DNA of 16,536 nt from Lysobacterales bacterium UBA5700 (GTDB taxonomy: Bacteria; Pseudomonadota; Gammaproteobacteria; Xanthomonadales; Xanthomonadaceae): NCBI GenBank assembly GCA_002420085.1, contig DIHI01000075.1, forward strand, positions 9,892 through 26,427. The letters run 5' to 3'. The notes beneath the pieces were generated by a model, which ran no database searches, was not told the DNA's origin, and was given only the letters and a program-made list of their open reading frames with translations. Of this stretch, positions 1 to 6,709 are shown piece by piece (the stretch's first letter is position 1; every line of letters begins with the position of its first letter). Both the position numbers and the translations under genes were made by a program.

Positions 1-43
1 CGCCAGCCAGAGCCGGCTGGCGCACGCTTGCAAGCGTGCGCCA
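1..43. terminator. Paired palindromes downstream of the DUF1631 gene
   Basis: Two perfect inverted repeats lie back to back. The first has arms CGCCAGCC (1-8) and GGCTGGCG (15-22) with a 6-base loop. The second is a perfect 26-bp palindrome at 18-43 with half-site TGGCGCACGCTTG; the two overlap at 18-22. They end 18 bases beyond the stop codon of the minus-strand DUF1631 gene. They could fold as a transcription-stopping or 3'-end-protecting hairpin for that gene, or be one copy of a dispersed REP-type element. No T-rich tract follows on either strand, so a classical intrinsic terminator is not shown. The left edge of the window hides what lies beyond. Confidence 0.5.
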
Positions 44-61
44 TTGGGGCCAGGACTCGCC

Positions 62-2332
62 TCAGGCCGCGACGGTCTGGAGCCGACCGAGCACCTTGTG
101 CATCGCGCGCTCGAAGGCCGGGTTGTTGACCCGCAGATTGAGCCGGCCTTCGCGCATCAGCACGGCCAACTCCTGCACCGAGGCCACGCACACCCGCATG
201 CCGCGCTTGTTGACGAACATCAGGCGCGAACTGATCGGGCTGACCCAGGCGAGCTTCACGGCCTGCAACTGGCCTTGCTCGTCGGTCAGTTCGACCCAGG
301 TGCCGATGGTCAGGGCACGCACCTTCTCGACATCATCCGGCGCGTAGTCGAGCGCGTCGCGATCGGAGACCAGACGCAGTTCTGGCACGCCGGACTCCGG
401 CTCGGCCGGTGCCACCAGCGGTGGCGGCAACGATGCCGACAACGATTCGGCGGCCTGTTCGGACGGCGCTTCGCCACGTCCAATCTGACGCAGTTCCTCG
501 GAGATCGCACGGACGATGACCGCAGCCGACTCGCCGGTGACGCCGGAACTGGCGAGGATGCGCTCAAGGCCCGGACGCAGCGCGGGCAGGCTGCTGAGCA
601 GACCGGCCATGCCGTAGTGCGCCTCGTCGAGGCAGGCAATCAGCGCTTCCCCGGTCGCCAGACCCTTCTGATAGTCGTCGCTGCCCTCGCCGTGGCGCAG
701 CGACACGACCATCAGGTGATGACTCCAGTAGCTGCGCAGCAGCAGTTCCAGCGAGGGCGGCATGCTGCGCCCGGCGATCCGCGATTCGATCTCGGCATGG
801 ACCTGATCACGCGCCTGCTCCAGCCGCTCGCGGCCACGCTGGGCTTCGGCAGCACGACGCTCGGACAGTTCGATCCGCTTGCGGTACTGGTCGAGATAGG
901 CCGACATTTCTTCGAGCAGCGACTCGAAGATGGCGATGTTCTCGTTGAACTCGGCGTTCAGCCGCTCGATCACGTCCTCGACCTTGGCCAGGAGATCGCG
1001 TTCGGCCGAGGTTTCGCCGGGATTCTGTTCGCAGGCTTCCGCCAGCACATTGAGCAGACGCCGCGCCGGATGGGTCTTGCGCAGGAACATCTTGCGATCC
1101 ATCAGGGCGACCTTGACGAACGGCACGACCAGCCGACCGACCAGATCCCGGCCCCGGCCCTGGATTTCCCGCTCGTCGAGCAAGACCTCGAACAGCATGC
1201 CGACCAGGTCGATCGCATCCTCATCGACCGGATCGATGCCGGCCGAAGACGGATCGACGCCGAGCTTGGCGGCATGGTCGAGCACTTCCCGCTTGACTCG
1301 ATTGGAGAGCGGTTCGTTGCTGTTCTCGATCCCGAGATGCAGGCGCTGCGGGGTCTGGGATTGCAGCAGCGAGAGCACATCGAGCATCTGCTGCGGCTTG
1401 AGCGGACGCGCTCCGGCACGCTCGGACCAGGTCTGCTGCGGGCCAGCCGGGGCGTTGCGCCGGTAGTAGCCGAGCAGTTCATGCAGGGTGCCGAACAACT
1501 CGCGTGCCTGCGACTCATAATCCGGCTCGGACTCGCGTGCGCGCTGCTGCTCGGCCGAAGCCGGCTCGGGGGCACGCTTGCGGATCAGGCCCTGGCGCGG
1601 CCGCAGTTGCGGCAGGGTCGGCAATACGCCGGCCTGAATCAGCCAGTGGTTGAGCAGGTGGTAGGCATCTTCGAGCGCTGCCGACAGTTCGCGCTCGCAC
1701 AGCTTGAACAGGATCACCCGGACTTGCAGCGAGACATCGCACTCGCCGGTAGCGGAATTGATCGCCGCCGCGATGTGCCCAGGACCGATCGGGTTGGTGG
1801 CACTGCTCAGTTCGAGTCCACCGGCGAGCCAGCCGATGCGTTGATCCAACTGACCCAGGAGTTGACCGAACCCGTTCTCAAGGCTCTGGCTCAGTTGCTT
1901 GGCGGCAAGCTGGACTTCCAGGTCTTCCTCGGAAACCAGACTGAGGCTGCTGATCTCCGATTTGACCTTTCCGAAGATGTTGACAGGAGCGTTGCTCTTG
2001 CCGCTGCGGGAGAAATCGGCGATCCGCGCCTTGCCTTCCATCAGGGACTGGAAGCCCGCCCCGATCTCGGCCTGGAAGCGCTTTTCGATCTGTACCCGGC
2101 GCAGACGCAGTTCGCGCATCGCCTGGATGTAATGACTGGTGTCCTGGCGCGGACCGGACGATTGCATGATGTCGAACAAGGCATCATCGACCCGTCCGAG
2201 AACACTGGCCAAGGCGCCGCTGAGCTGGGTCATCGCCTGGCTGGACAGTTTCTCCAGCAGCATCGGCTGCACGGACGGGCCTCGGCGTCCGGCGCCGGAG
2301 TCCTGATGAATGGGATGTACGTTGTCGAACAT
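62..2332 (-). CDS. DUF1631 domain-containing protein
   Basis: This is a 756-residue protein of the DUF1631 family, large proteins of unknown biochemical function found in gamma- and betaproteobacteria. I chose the ATG at 2332 (MFDNVHPIHQ...) because AGGGA sits 8 bases upstream; an in-frame start at 2452 would add 40 residues of low-complexity look. The body is charged, mostly helical-looking and Leu/Glu/Arg rich, with no signal peptide or membrane segment, so it is probably cytoplasmic. The last ~87 residues form a distinct, strand-rich module (GTWVEL, then VKLAWVSPISSRLMFVNKRG near residues 692-711) resembling the PilZ-like C-terminal part seen in this family. No catalytic motif is visible. 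The gene stands alone, divergent from the nitroreductase gene. The family call is firm; the role is unknown. Confidence 0.85.
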   Translation of the reverse strand: MFDNVHPIHQDSGAGRRGPSVQPMLLEKLSSQAMTQLSGALASVLGRVDDALFDIMQSSGPRQDTSHYIQAMRELRLRRVQIEKRFQAEIGAGFQSLMEGKARIADFSRSGKSNAPVNIFGKVKSEISSLSLVSEEDLEVQLAAKQLSQSLENGFGQLLGQLDQRIGWLAGGLELSSATNPIGPGHIAAAINSATGECDVSLQVRVILFKLCERELSAALEDAYHLLNHWLIQAGVLPTLPQLRPRQGLIRKRAPEPASAEQQRARESEPDYESQARELFGTLHELLGYYRRNAPAGPQQTWSERAGARPLKPQQMLDVLSLLQSQTPQRLHLGIENSNEPLSNRVKREVLDHAAKLGVDPSSAGIDPVDEDAIDLVGMLFEVLLDEREIQGRGRDLVGRLVVPFVKVALMDRKMFLRKTHPARRLLNVLAEACEQNPGETSAERDLLAKVEDVIERLNAEFNENIAIFESLLEEMSAYLDQYRKRIELSERRAAEAQRGRERLEQARDQVHAEIESRIAGRSMPPSLELLLRSYWSHHLMVVSLRHGEGSDDYQKGLATGEALIACLDEAHYGMAGLLSSLPALRPGLERILASSGVTGESAAVIVRAISEELRQIGRGEAPSEQAAESLSASLPPPLVAPAEPESGVPELRLVSDRDALDYAPDDVEKVRALTIGTWVELTDEQGQLQAVKLAWVSPISSRLMFVNKRGMRVCVASVQELAVLMREGRLNLRVNNPAFERAMHKVLGRLQTVAA

Positions 2333-2438
2333 GGCAGCAGTCCCTGGGGGGGCGTCGAGACGGCGGATCCTGAACGTCCGAGCGAATGGCACCGTCCCGC
2401 ACCGTTCGCTCGCAACCGGGCACAGGCCCGGCCTTGTC

Positions 2439-2444
2439 TTTATC
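2439..2444 (-). promoter_or_regulatory. Possible -10 element for the DUF1631 gene
   Basis: On the minus strand GATAAA lies in a locally AT-rich stretch (TTGTTTTTGATAAAG), matching TATAAT at four of six positions. No good -35 is seen at 16-18 bases. Transcription from here would leave a leader of about 100 bases before the ATG at 2332. This rests on base composition and one weak hexamer only. Confidence 0.25.
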
Positions 2445-2454
2445 AAAAACAACA

Positions 2455-2475
2455 GGTTGGACTCTCATTCCAACC
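2455..2475. promoter_or_regulatory. Inverted repeat GGTTGGA-N7-TCCAACC
   Basis: A perfect 7-bp inverted repeat has arms at 2455-2461 and 2469-2475. It sits just upstream, on the minus strand, of the -10-like hexamer of the DUF1631 gene, about where a -35 element or a dimeric regulator would bind. It may be an operator; no regulator family is recognised from the half-site. Confidence 0.3.
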
Positions 2476-2585
2476 CACCAACATCCTTGCCGGCCGGCCC
2501 CGTCGGCACTTCCTGAACCGGTGGCGGGGCGGAATACACCTACGATCCGGGACCAATACTGACATTTTACGTCACCCGATGTTGT

Positions 2586-2610
2586 GAATCCCCTCCCAAA
2601 ACAGGGATTC
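2586..2610. promoter_or_regulatory. Inverted repeat GAATCCC-N11-GGGATTC
   Basis: A perfect 7-bp inverted repeat has arms at 2586-2592 and 2604-2610 around an A/C-rich 11-base centre. It adjoins the second AT-rich patch of the divergent intergenic region. It could be an operator or a small hairpin; the sequence alone does not decide. Confidence 0.3.
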
Positions 2611-2803
2611 TCCCGGTGAACCGGTCGGTGGTGGCACCCGGCCGGCTGTACTGAAGCGCTGGACCCGAACCGGGGACGCCGATCCCGACGATCGCACCAA
2701 GCCGGTCTGCACCCCGTCTCCATCCGATCTTGACCCGATCACGGCCGGTCTGATTGCCGCTCGGATTGCCGCTCGATCGAACCCGTCCGACCGGGTTGCC
2801 GGC

Positions 2804-2809
2804 TACACT
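2804..2809 (+). promoter_or_regulatory. Possible -10 element for the nitroreductase gene
   Basis: TACACT matches TATAAT at four of six positions and is followed about 36 bases later by the ATG at 2846. No convincing -35 hexamer is seen 17 bases upstream. No purine-rich ribosome binding site is visible before this ATG. Weak support. Confidence 0.25.
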
Positions 2810-2845
2810 GCCGGACATATCCATGCTGCCACCTCCGCACCGATC

Positions 2846-3412
2846 ATGCTCGAACTCCTGCTGCAACGCCGCTCGACCCCTGCCCGCCTGCTCGGTCCAC
2901 CCGGCCCGGACGACGCGCAACTGCACGCCCTGCTCGACGCCGCCGTGCGCGTCCCCGACCACGGCCGTCTGCGGCCCTGGCGCTTCCTGCGCATCCACGG
3001 CGACGCCCGAACGGCGCTGGGCGATGTGCTGGCCCGGCGACGCAGGGAAATCGAGCCGGAAGCGCCCGACTCGGCGGTCGAGAAGGATCGCCAGCGTTTT
3101 GCCTTCGCACCCACCATCATCGCGGTGATCGCCTGCCCGGTGGTCGGACACAAGGTGCCCGAGTCGGAGCAACTGGCGTCCGGCGCTGCGGTCTGCTTCG
3201 CGCTGCTGCAAGCGGCACACGGCCTCGGCTTCGGTGGCCAATGGCTGACCGGCTGGCCCGCCTACGACCCGGTCATCGGCCGGCAACTCGGTCTGGCCGG
3301 GCATGAGCGCATTCTCGGCTTCATCCATATCGGTCACAGCGACCGACCGGGACCGGAAAGCGAGCGCCCGGACCCGGCGCATCTGCTCAGCGACTGGCAG
3401 CCGACGCCATGA
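2846..3412 (+). CDS. YdjA-like nitroreductase family protein
   Basis: This 188-residue protein matches the small YdjA branch of the nitroreductase family: FMN-binding, NAD(P)H-dependent homodimeric oxidoreductases of the cytoplasm. Family landmarks are the N-terminal LLLQRRS (residues 4-10), the APDH-like block VPDHGRLRPWRF (36-47) that contacts flavin, APTIIAVIA (88-96), HKVP..EQ (102-109), and GFGGQWLTGW (128-137) followed by GFIHIG (158-163). Length is normal for the branch, and YdjA members are shorter than typical nitroreductases. The physiological substrate is not known for the family. The ATG at 2846 starts at the family's usual N terminus, although no Shine-Dalgarno sequence precedes it. 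The exonuclease gene follows after 37 bases, so co-transcription is likely. Confidence 0.85.
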   Translation: MLELLLQRRSTPARLLGPPGPDDAQLHALLDAAVRVPDHGRLRPWRFLRIHGDARTALGDVLARRRREIEPEAPDSAVEKDRQRFAFAPTIIAVIACPVVGHKVPESEQLASGAAVCFALLQAAHGLGFGGQWLTGWPAYDPVIGRQLGLAGHERILGFIHIGHSDRPGPESERPDPAHLLSDWQPTP

Positions 3413-3449
3413 GCCCGGCAGGCGCGCCGCGCAGCCCTACCCGACCGGC

Positions 3450-4340
3450 ATGACCACGCGCATCCACCTGGTCGATGCCAGCCTGTACGTGTTCCGGGCC
3501 TGGCATTCGATGCCGGACGAATTCAATGATCACCAGGGTCATCCGGTCAATGCCGTCCACGGCTTCGCCCGGTTCGTCCTCGACCTGCTGGAACGCCAGC
3601 GCCCGCGCCATCTGGCGCTGGCCTTCGATCAGGCGCTGGAGTCGAGCTTCCGAAACGATCTGTATCCGGCCTACAAGGCCAATCGCGAGCCCGCGCCGGA
3701 ATCGCTCAAGCGCCAGTTCGGCTACTGCATGGAACTGTGCCGCGCGCTCGGGCTGCCGGTGCTGGTCGATGACCGCTACGAAGCCGACGACCTGATCGGC
3801 AGCGCGCTCGAACAGGCCCGTGGCCATGGCCTGTGCGGCCTGCTGATCTCGGCCGACAAGGATCTCTCACAACTGCTGGCGGCCGGCGACGAGCAATGGG
3901 ATTACGCCCGCAACCAGCGCTGGGACCGCGATGGGGTTCCCGCCCGACTCGGGGTACGGGCCGACCAGGTGGCCGATTTCCTGGGTCTGGCCGGTGACAG
4001 CATCGACAATATCCCCGGCGTACCCGGCGTCGGTGCGAAGACCGCAGCCGCCCTGCTGGCCCATTTCAACAGCCTCGACGAACTGCTCGAACGGCTGCCG
4101 GAAGTGCCATTCCTGCGCCTGCGCGGGGCGGCGCGCAGCGCCGAACGGATTGCCAGTCATCGTGACCAGGCGCTGCTGTGCCGACGTCTGGCAACCATCG
4201 TCCGCGATGCGCCGTTGCCGGCGCAGTTCGGCACCGGCGAACGTGGCGCGACCGATGACCACCATCTGACCGACCTGCTCGATCGTCTGCGCTTCGGTCC
4301 GCTGACGCGACGTCGGATCGCCAACCTGCCACCGCCCTGA
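3450..4340 (+). CDS. Stand-alone 5'-3' exonuclease (flap endonuclease-like)
   Basis: This 296-residue protein is equivalent to the N-terminal 5' nuclease domain of DNA polymerase I, without a polymerase part. Such enzymes cut flaps and 5' ends during repair and Okazaki fragment processing. Metal-ligand acidic residues are all visible: D9, D60, the EADD cluster (E111, D113, D114), SADKD (D136, D138), and D183/D186 in GDSIDN. The arch motif FR...YPAYKANR spans 67-79. A helix-hairpin-helix DNA-binding element, IPGVPGVGAKTA, covers 188-199. I placed the start at 3450 because MTTRIHLVDAS aligns with the family start; an earlier in-frame ATG at 3303 lies inside the nitroreductase gene. It resembles E. 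coli ExoIX (Xni) in being free-standing, but the arch motif suggests it may be more like an active flap nuclease; that is inference. Confidence 0.87.
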   Translation: MTTRIHLVDASLYVFRAWHSMPDEFNDHQGHPVNAVHGFARFVLDLLERQRPRHLALAFDQALESSFRNDLYPAYKANREPAPESLKRQFGYCMELCRALGLPVLVDDRYEADDLIGSALEQARGHGLCGLLISADKDLSQLLAAGDEQWDYARNQRWDRDGVPARLGVRADQVADFLGLAGDSIDNIPGVPGVGAKTAAALLAHFNSLDELLERLPEVPFLRLRGAARSAERIASHRDQALLCRRLATIVRDAPLPAQFGTGERGATDDHHLTDLLDRLRFGPLTRRRIANLPPP

Positions 4341-4367
4341 CGCCGACACCGGTGCTGCCGGTACAAT
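4337..4367 (+). promoter_or_regulatory. Possible leaderless promoter for the NUDIX gene
   Basis: TACAAT at 4362-4367 matches TATAAT at five of six positions and ends 7 bases before the NUDIX ATG at 4375. Transcription would then begin at or next to the start codon, giving a leaderless message. A TTGACA-like CTGACG lies at 4337-4342, overlapping the exonuclease stop codon, with a long 19-base spacer. No ribosome binding site precedes the ATG, which fits. Confidence 0.4.
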
Positions 4368-4374
4368 TCCGCCC

Positions 4375-4920
4375 ATGAGCGACAGTGAAACCGAATGCCT
4401 GTACGAAGGCACCTACCTGCGTCTGGTCCGACGCGGCCACTGGGAATACGCCGAGCGGGTCAATGCCTCGGGGGCGGTCATCGTGGTGGCAGTCACCCCG
4501 GACGACAAGGTGCTGTTCGTCGAACAGTACCGAATCCCGCTTGCGGCCAATTCGATCGAGATGCCGGCCGGCCTGATCGGCGACACCGATGCCAACGACA
4601 GCATCGAGGCAGCAGCCCGACGCGAATTGCTGGAGGAAACCGGCTGGCACGCCGAACGGATCGATGTCCTGATGTGTGGCCCGACCTCATCCGGCCTGAG
4701 CAACGAGATGGTCGCCTTCGCCCGCGCTCGGCACCTGCGCCGCATCCACGCCGGAGGCGGTGACGAAACGGAATCGATCGTGGTTCATGAAATCCCACGC
4801 ACGCATGCGGCCGCCTGGCTGGCCGAGCGGATGCGCCAGGGCTATGCCATGGATGCCAAGCTCTGGGCCGGCCTGTGGCTGATCGATCATGAGCCCGACG
4901 GCAGCCCGGTCACCCCCTGA
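4375..4920 (+). CDS. NUDIX hydrolase, ADP-ribose pyrophosphatase-like
   Basis: This 181-residue NUDIX enzyme would hydrolyse a nucleoside diphosphate linked to another group, most likely ADP-ribose, in the cytoplasm. The NUDIX box runs G69 to W91 and ends in the catalytic RELLEETGW (83-91). It has Asp (D75) where the consensus first Glu stands; this position is structural rather than the metal-binding core. QYRIPL (51-56) and EMPAG (62-66) upstream, and PTSSGLSNE (103-111) downstream, are typical of the ADP-ribose/nucleoside-diphosphate-sugar branch (NudF, YffH-like). Substrate within that branch cannot be fixed from sequence. The gene lies between the exonuclease and xseB genes, 34 and 39 bases apart, and may have its own promoter directly at the ATG. 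Confidence 0.87.
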   Translation: MSDSETECLYEGTYLRLVRRGHWEYAERVNASGAVIVVAVTPDDKVLFVEQYRIPLAANSIEMPAGLIGDTDANDSIEAAARRELLEETGWHAERIDVLMCGPTSSGLSNEMVAFARARHLRRIHAGGGDETESIVVHEIPRTHAAAWLAERMRQGYAMDAKLWAGLWLIDHEPDGSPVTP

Positions 4921-4959
4921 ATCTCCTGCCCACGACCCGTCCACGAAGGAACCGCAGAC

Positions 4960-5220
4960 ATGAGCCCAGCCCCGTCGCCCGAGCCGGATGACAACCCGAT
5001 CGCCGGATTTGAGAAGTCGCTCGACGAATTGGAAAGTCTGGTCCGAAAGATGGAGGCTGGCGATCTCAGTCTCGACGAGACCCTGTCCAGCTACGAACGC
5101 GGCATCGGTCTGTACCGGCGCTGCCGACAGGCACTCGAACAGGCCGAACTGCGGGTCAAACTGCTGTCCGACGCGGCCGATCCGGACACCGCCGAAGATT
5201 TTCCGCTCGATGAACGCTGA
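4960..5220 (+). CDS. xseB: Exodeoxyribonuclease VII small subunit
   Basis: This 86-residue protein is the small subunit of exonuclease VII, which degrades single-stranded DNA in both directions together with the large subunit XseA, not encoded in this window. The family signature covers residues 14-70: [24 protein letters not shown], then a helix with [12 protein letters not shown] and a Leu-rich coiled-coil end. The hydrophilic Pro-rich N terminus and acidic C-terminal tail are usual. GAAGGA lies 9 bases before the ATG, a good ribosome binding site. The last 11 bases overlap the start of ispA, so the two are translationally coupled, as in many proteobacteria. Confidence 0.95.
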   Translation: MSPAPSPEPDDNPIAGFEKSLDELESLVRKMEAGDLSLDETLSSYERGIGLYRRCRQALEQAELRVKLLSDAADPDTAEDFPLDER

Positions 5221-6103
5221 AACCCAGAACACCCGCGAACGGCTCGACCACTGGCGCAACCGGGTGGACGCCGCCCTGCTGGCCAGCCTGCCCGACCCGA
5301 GCCAGGAACCGACCCGCCTGCATCGAGCCATGCACCATGCCCTGCTGGCGGGCGGCAAGCGCCTGCGACCGCTGCTGGTCTACGCGGCGGGCCACACCTG
5401 TGGTGCCACCGAGGACGTTCTCGATGCTCCGGCCGTGGCGATCGAACTGGTACACACCTATTCGCTGGTGCATGACGATCTGCCGGCGATGGATGACGAC
5501 GACCTGCGACGCGGCCAGCCAACCGTACACGTCGCCTTCGACGAAGCCACCGCGATCCTGACCGGCGACGCCCTGCTCACCCTTGCCTTTGCCGTGCTGG
5601 CCGGCGGCCCCGGCTCGGCCGAAACGCGACTGGCCTGGGTCGATGCCCTGGCCGAGTCGGCCGGCGTCGTCGGCATGTGCGGCGGCCAGGCGCTGGACAT
5701 CGCCGCCACCGGCAGCCAGCAGCCGCTGGAGGCTCTGAATCGCATGCATGCGCTCAAGACCGGCGCCCTGATCCGTGCCGCCGTGCGCATGGGTGCCATC
5801 GCCGGCGGTGCCGACAGCCACCGGCTGGCGCGCCTGGACGACTTCGCCGATGCCCTCGGCCTGGCCTTCCAGATCCGCGACGACATCCTCGATGTCGAAG
5901 CCAGTTCCGAGCAACTCGGCAAGACCGCCGGCAAGGATGCTGCCCAGAACAAATCGACCTATCCGGCCCTGCTCGGCCTGGACCAATCCCGGCACTGGCT
6001 GGACCGTCTGGCCGAACGCATGAGCCAGGCACTGACGCCATTCGGTCCCGACGCCGATCCGCTGCGTGCGCTCGCCCGGCTGGCGATCGAACGCGGCCAC
6101 TGA
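5210..6103 (+). CDS. ispA: Farnesyl diphosphate synthase (short-chain trans-polyprenyl synthase)
   Basis: This 297-residue enzyme condenses isopentenyl diphosphate with dimethylallyl and geranyl diphosphate to give farnesyl diphosphate, precursor of quinone side chains and undecaprenyl phosphate. Landmarks are GGKRLRP (48-54), the first Asp-rich motif DDLPAMD with following DDDLRRG (89-102), GDALLT (119-124), GGQ.LD (158-163), KTG (183-185), and the second Asp-rich motif QIRDDILD (221-228) followed by GK.AGKD (237-243). Length is typical of bacterial IspA. The ATG at 5210 overlaps the xseB end by 11 bases and gives the expected N terminus. In many gammaproteobacteria dxs follows; here it is absent and a hairpin closes the unit instead. 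Confidence 0.95.
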   Translation: MNAETQNTRERLDHWRNRVDAALLASLPDPSQEPTRLHRAMHHALLAGGKRLRPLLVYAAGHTCGATEDVLDAPAVAIELVHTYSLVHDDLPAMDDDDLRRGQPTVHVAFDEATAILTGDALLTLAFAVLAGGPGSAETRLAWVDALAESAGVVGMCGGQALDIAATGSQQPLEALNRMHALKTGALIRAAVRMGAIAGGADSHRLARLDDFADALGLAFQIRDDILDVEASSEQLGKTAGKDAAQNKSTYPALLGLDQSRHWLDRLAERMSQALTPFGPDADPLRALARLAIERGH

Positions 6104-6134
6104 GTCCTCGGCCTTCGACTACGTCCGTTCCGCA

Positions 6135-6166
6135 CCCCGGCGCCGGCCACGGAGCCGGCGCCGGGG
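6135..6166. terminator. Convergent hairpin between ispA and the DUF4870 gene
   Basis: A perfect 13-bp stem, CCCCGGCGCCGGC at 6135-6147 paired with 6154-6166, closes a 6-base loop. It lies 31 bases after the ispA stop and 5 bases after the DUF4870 stop on the other strand, so it can serve both. No run of T follows on either side, so termination efficiency is uncertain despite the very strong stem. Confidence 0.65.
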
Positions 6167-6171
6167 ATCGG

Positions 6172-6582
6172 CTACTTCACCAGCCGCAGGCTGAATGGAT
6201 AGCGGTAGGCGACGCCATCGTTGGCCTTGACCAGGGCGATGATGGTCAGCACCAGCCAGGCAATGCCGATCGCGACGCCGAGCAGGATGGTCAGCGGCGA
6301 CAGAATGAAGAACGACAGGACGGTCAGCACAGTCAACACGATGCCGACCAGGAAGACGGTGATGTTGAAGTTCAGCGCCTCCTTGCCCTGGTCATCGACG
6401 AACGGCATGGTGTCCTTCTTGACCAGCCAGACCACCAGCGGGCCGACGATGCAGCCGACCCCTCCGGTGAACAGGCCACTGAGCGTGGACAGATGCGCCA
6501 GCATGCCCCAGGTGCGCTCCTCCGGGCTGGGAGTGGCGTCCGGCGGTGGCGGCGCAGCAACGTAATCATCGAGATTGGTCAT
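6172..6582 (-). CDS. DUF4870 domain-containing membrane protein
   Basis: This 136-residue protein belongs to the DUF4870 (Tic20-like) family of small inner-membrane proteins of unknown function. A Pro-rich cytoplasmic-looking N terminus (10-20) is followed by EERTWGMLAHLS (21-32), the typical family opening, then three hydrophobic segments at about 31-53, 73-95 and 98-118. KKDTMPFVDDQGKEALNF between the first two is the family's most conserved stretch, and a short YRYPFSLRLVK tail ends the protein. I chose the ATG at 6582 because GGGGA lies 7 bases upstream; a longer in-frame start at 6657 adds 25 unlikely residues. It follows pmbA on the same strand after 127 bases. Confidence 0.85.
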   Translation of the reverse strand: MTNLDDYVAAPPPPDATPSPEERTWGMLAHLSTLSGLFTGGVGCIVGPLVVWLVKKDTMPFVDDQGKEALNFNITVFLVGIVLTVLTVLSFFILSPLTILLGVAIGIAWLVLTIIALVKANDGVAYRYPFSLRLVK

Positions 6583-6611
6583 GACGGTTTCCCCGTTTCG
6601 GCGCGTCGCGA

Positions 6612-6626
6612 AACTGCGAAGCAGTT
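6612..6626 (-). terminator. Small hairpin between pmbA and the DUF4870 gene
   Basis: AACTGC and GCAGTT form a perfect 6-bp stem with a 3-base loop. It lies 84 bases beyond the pmbA stop and 30 bases before the DUF4870 ATG. It could weaken read-through or shape the DUF4870 leader. No T tract follows, so this is only a structural observation. Confidence 0.25.
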
Positions 6627-6709
6627 CCACTTTCAGGCCCAGACCGACCGGCGTCAAGGCCGGAAGTCATGGCGAGCACGGCATCGAGCGCTCGGCCCGA
6701 CCATAGCGA

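Larger units (their letters stand above)
2333..2845. other. Gene-free divergent intergenic region with small inverted repeats
   Basis: About 510 bases separate two divergent genes, and I find no reading frame with protein-like composition. The region is less GC-rich in two patches (around 2436-2475 and 2555-2610). It holds two short perfect inverted repeats and a 12-bp tandem duplication, GATTGCCGCTCG at 2752-2763 and 2764-2775. It probably carries promoters for both flanking genes. A frame open into the nitroreductase gene from about 2654 has no ATG, GTG or TTG, so it does not extend that gene. Confidence 0.6.

Noticed and set aside
44..2587. An 847-codon plus-strand open frame opposite the DUF1631 gene
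   Set aside because: The minus-strand product matches a known family and has a ribosome binding site; the plus-strand product looks like complement of coding sequence.
2184..2723. A 179-codon minus-strand frame covering the DUF1631 upstream region
   Set aside because: Rich in Arg, Pro, Cys and Trp with no motif, overlapping the DUF1631 start; not convincing as a gene.
2567..3382. A 271-codon minus-strand open frame over the nitroreductase gene and the gap before it
   Set aside because: Most of it is the complement of the nitroreductase gene, and the part in the gap has no protein-like pattern.
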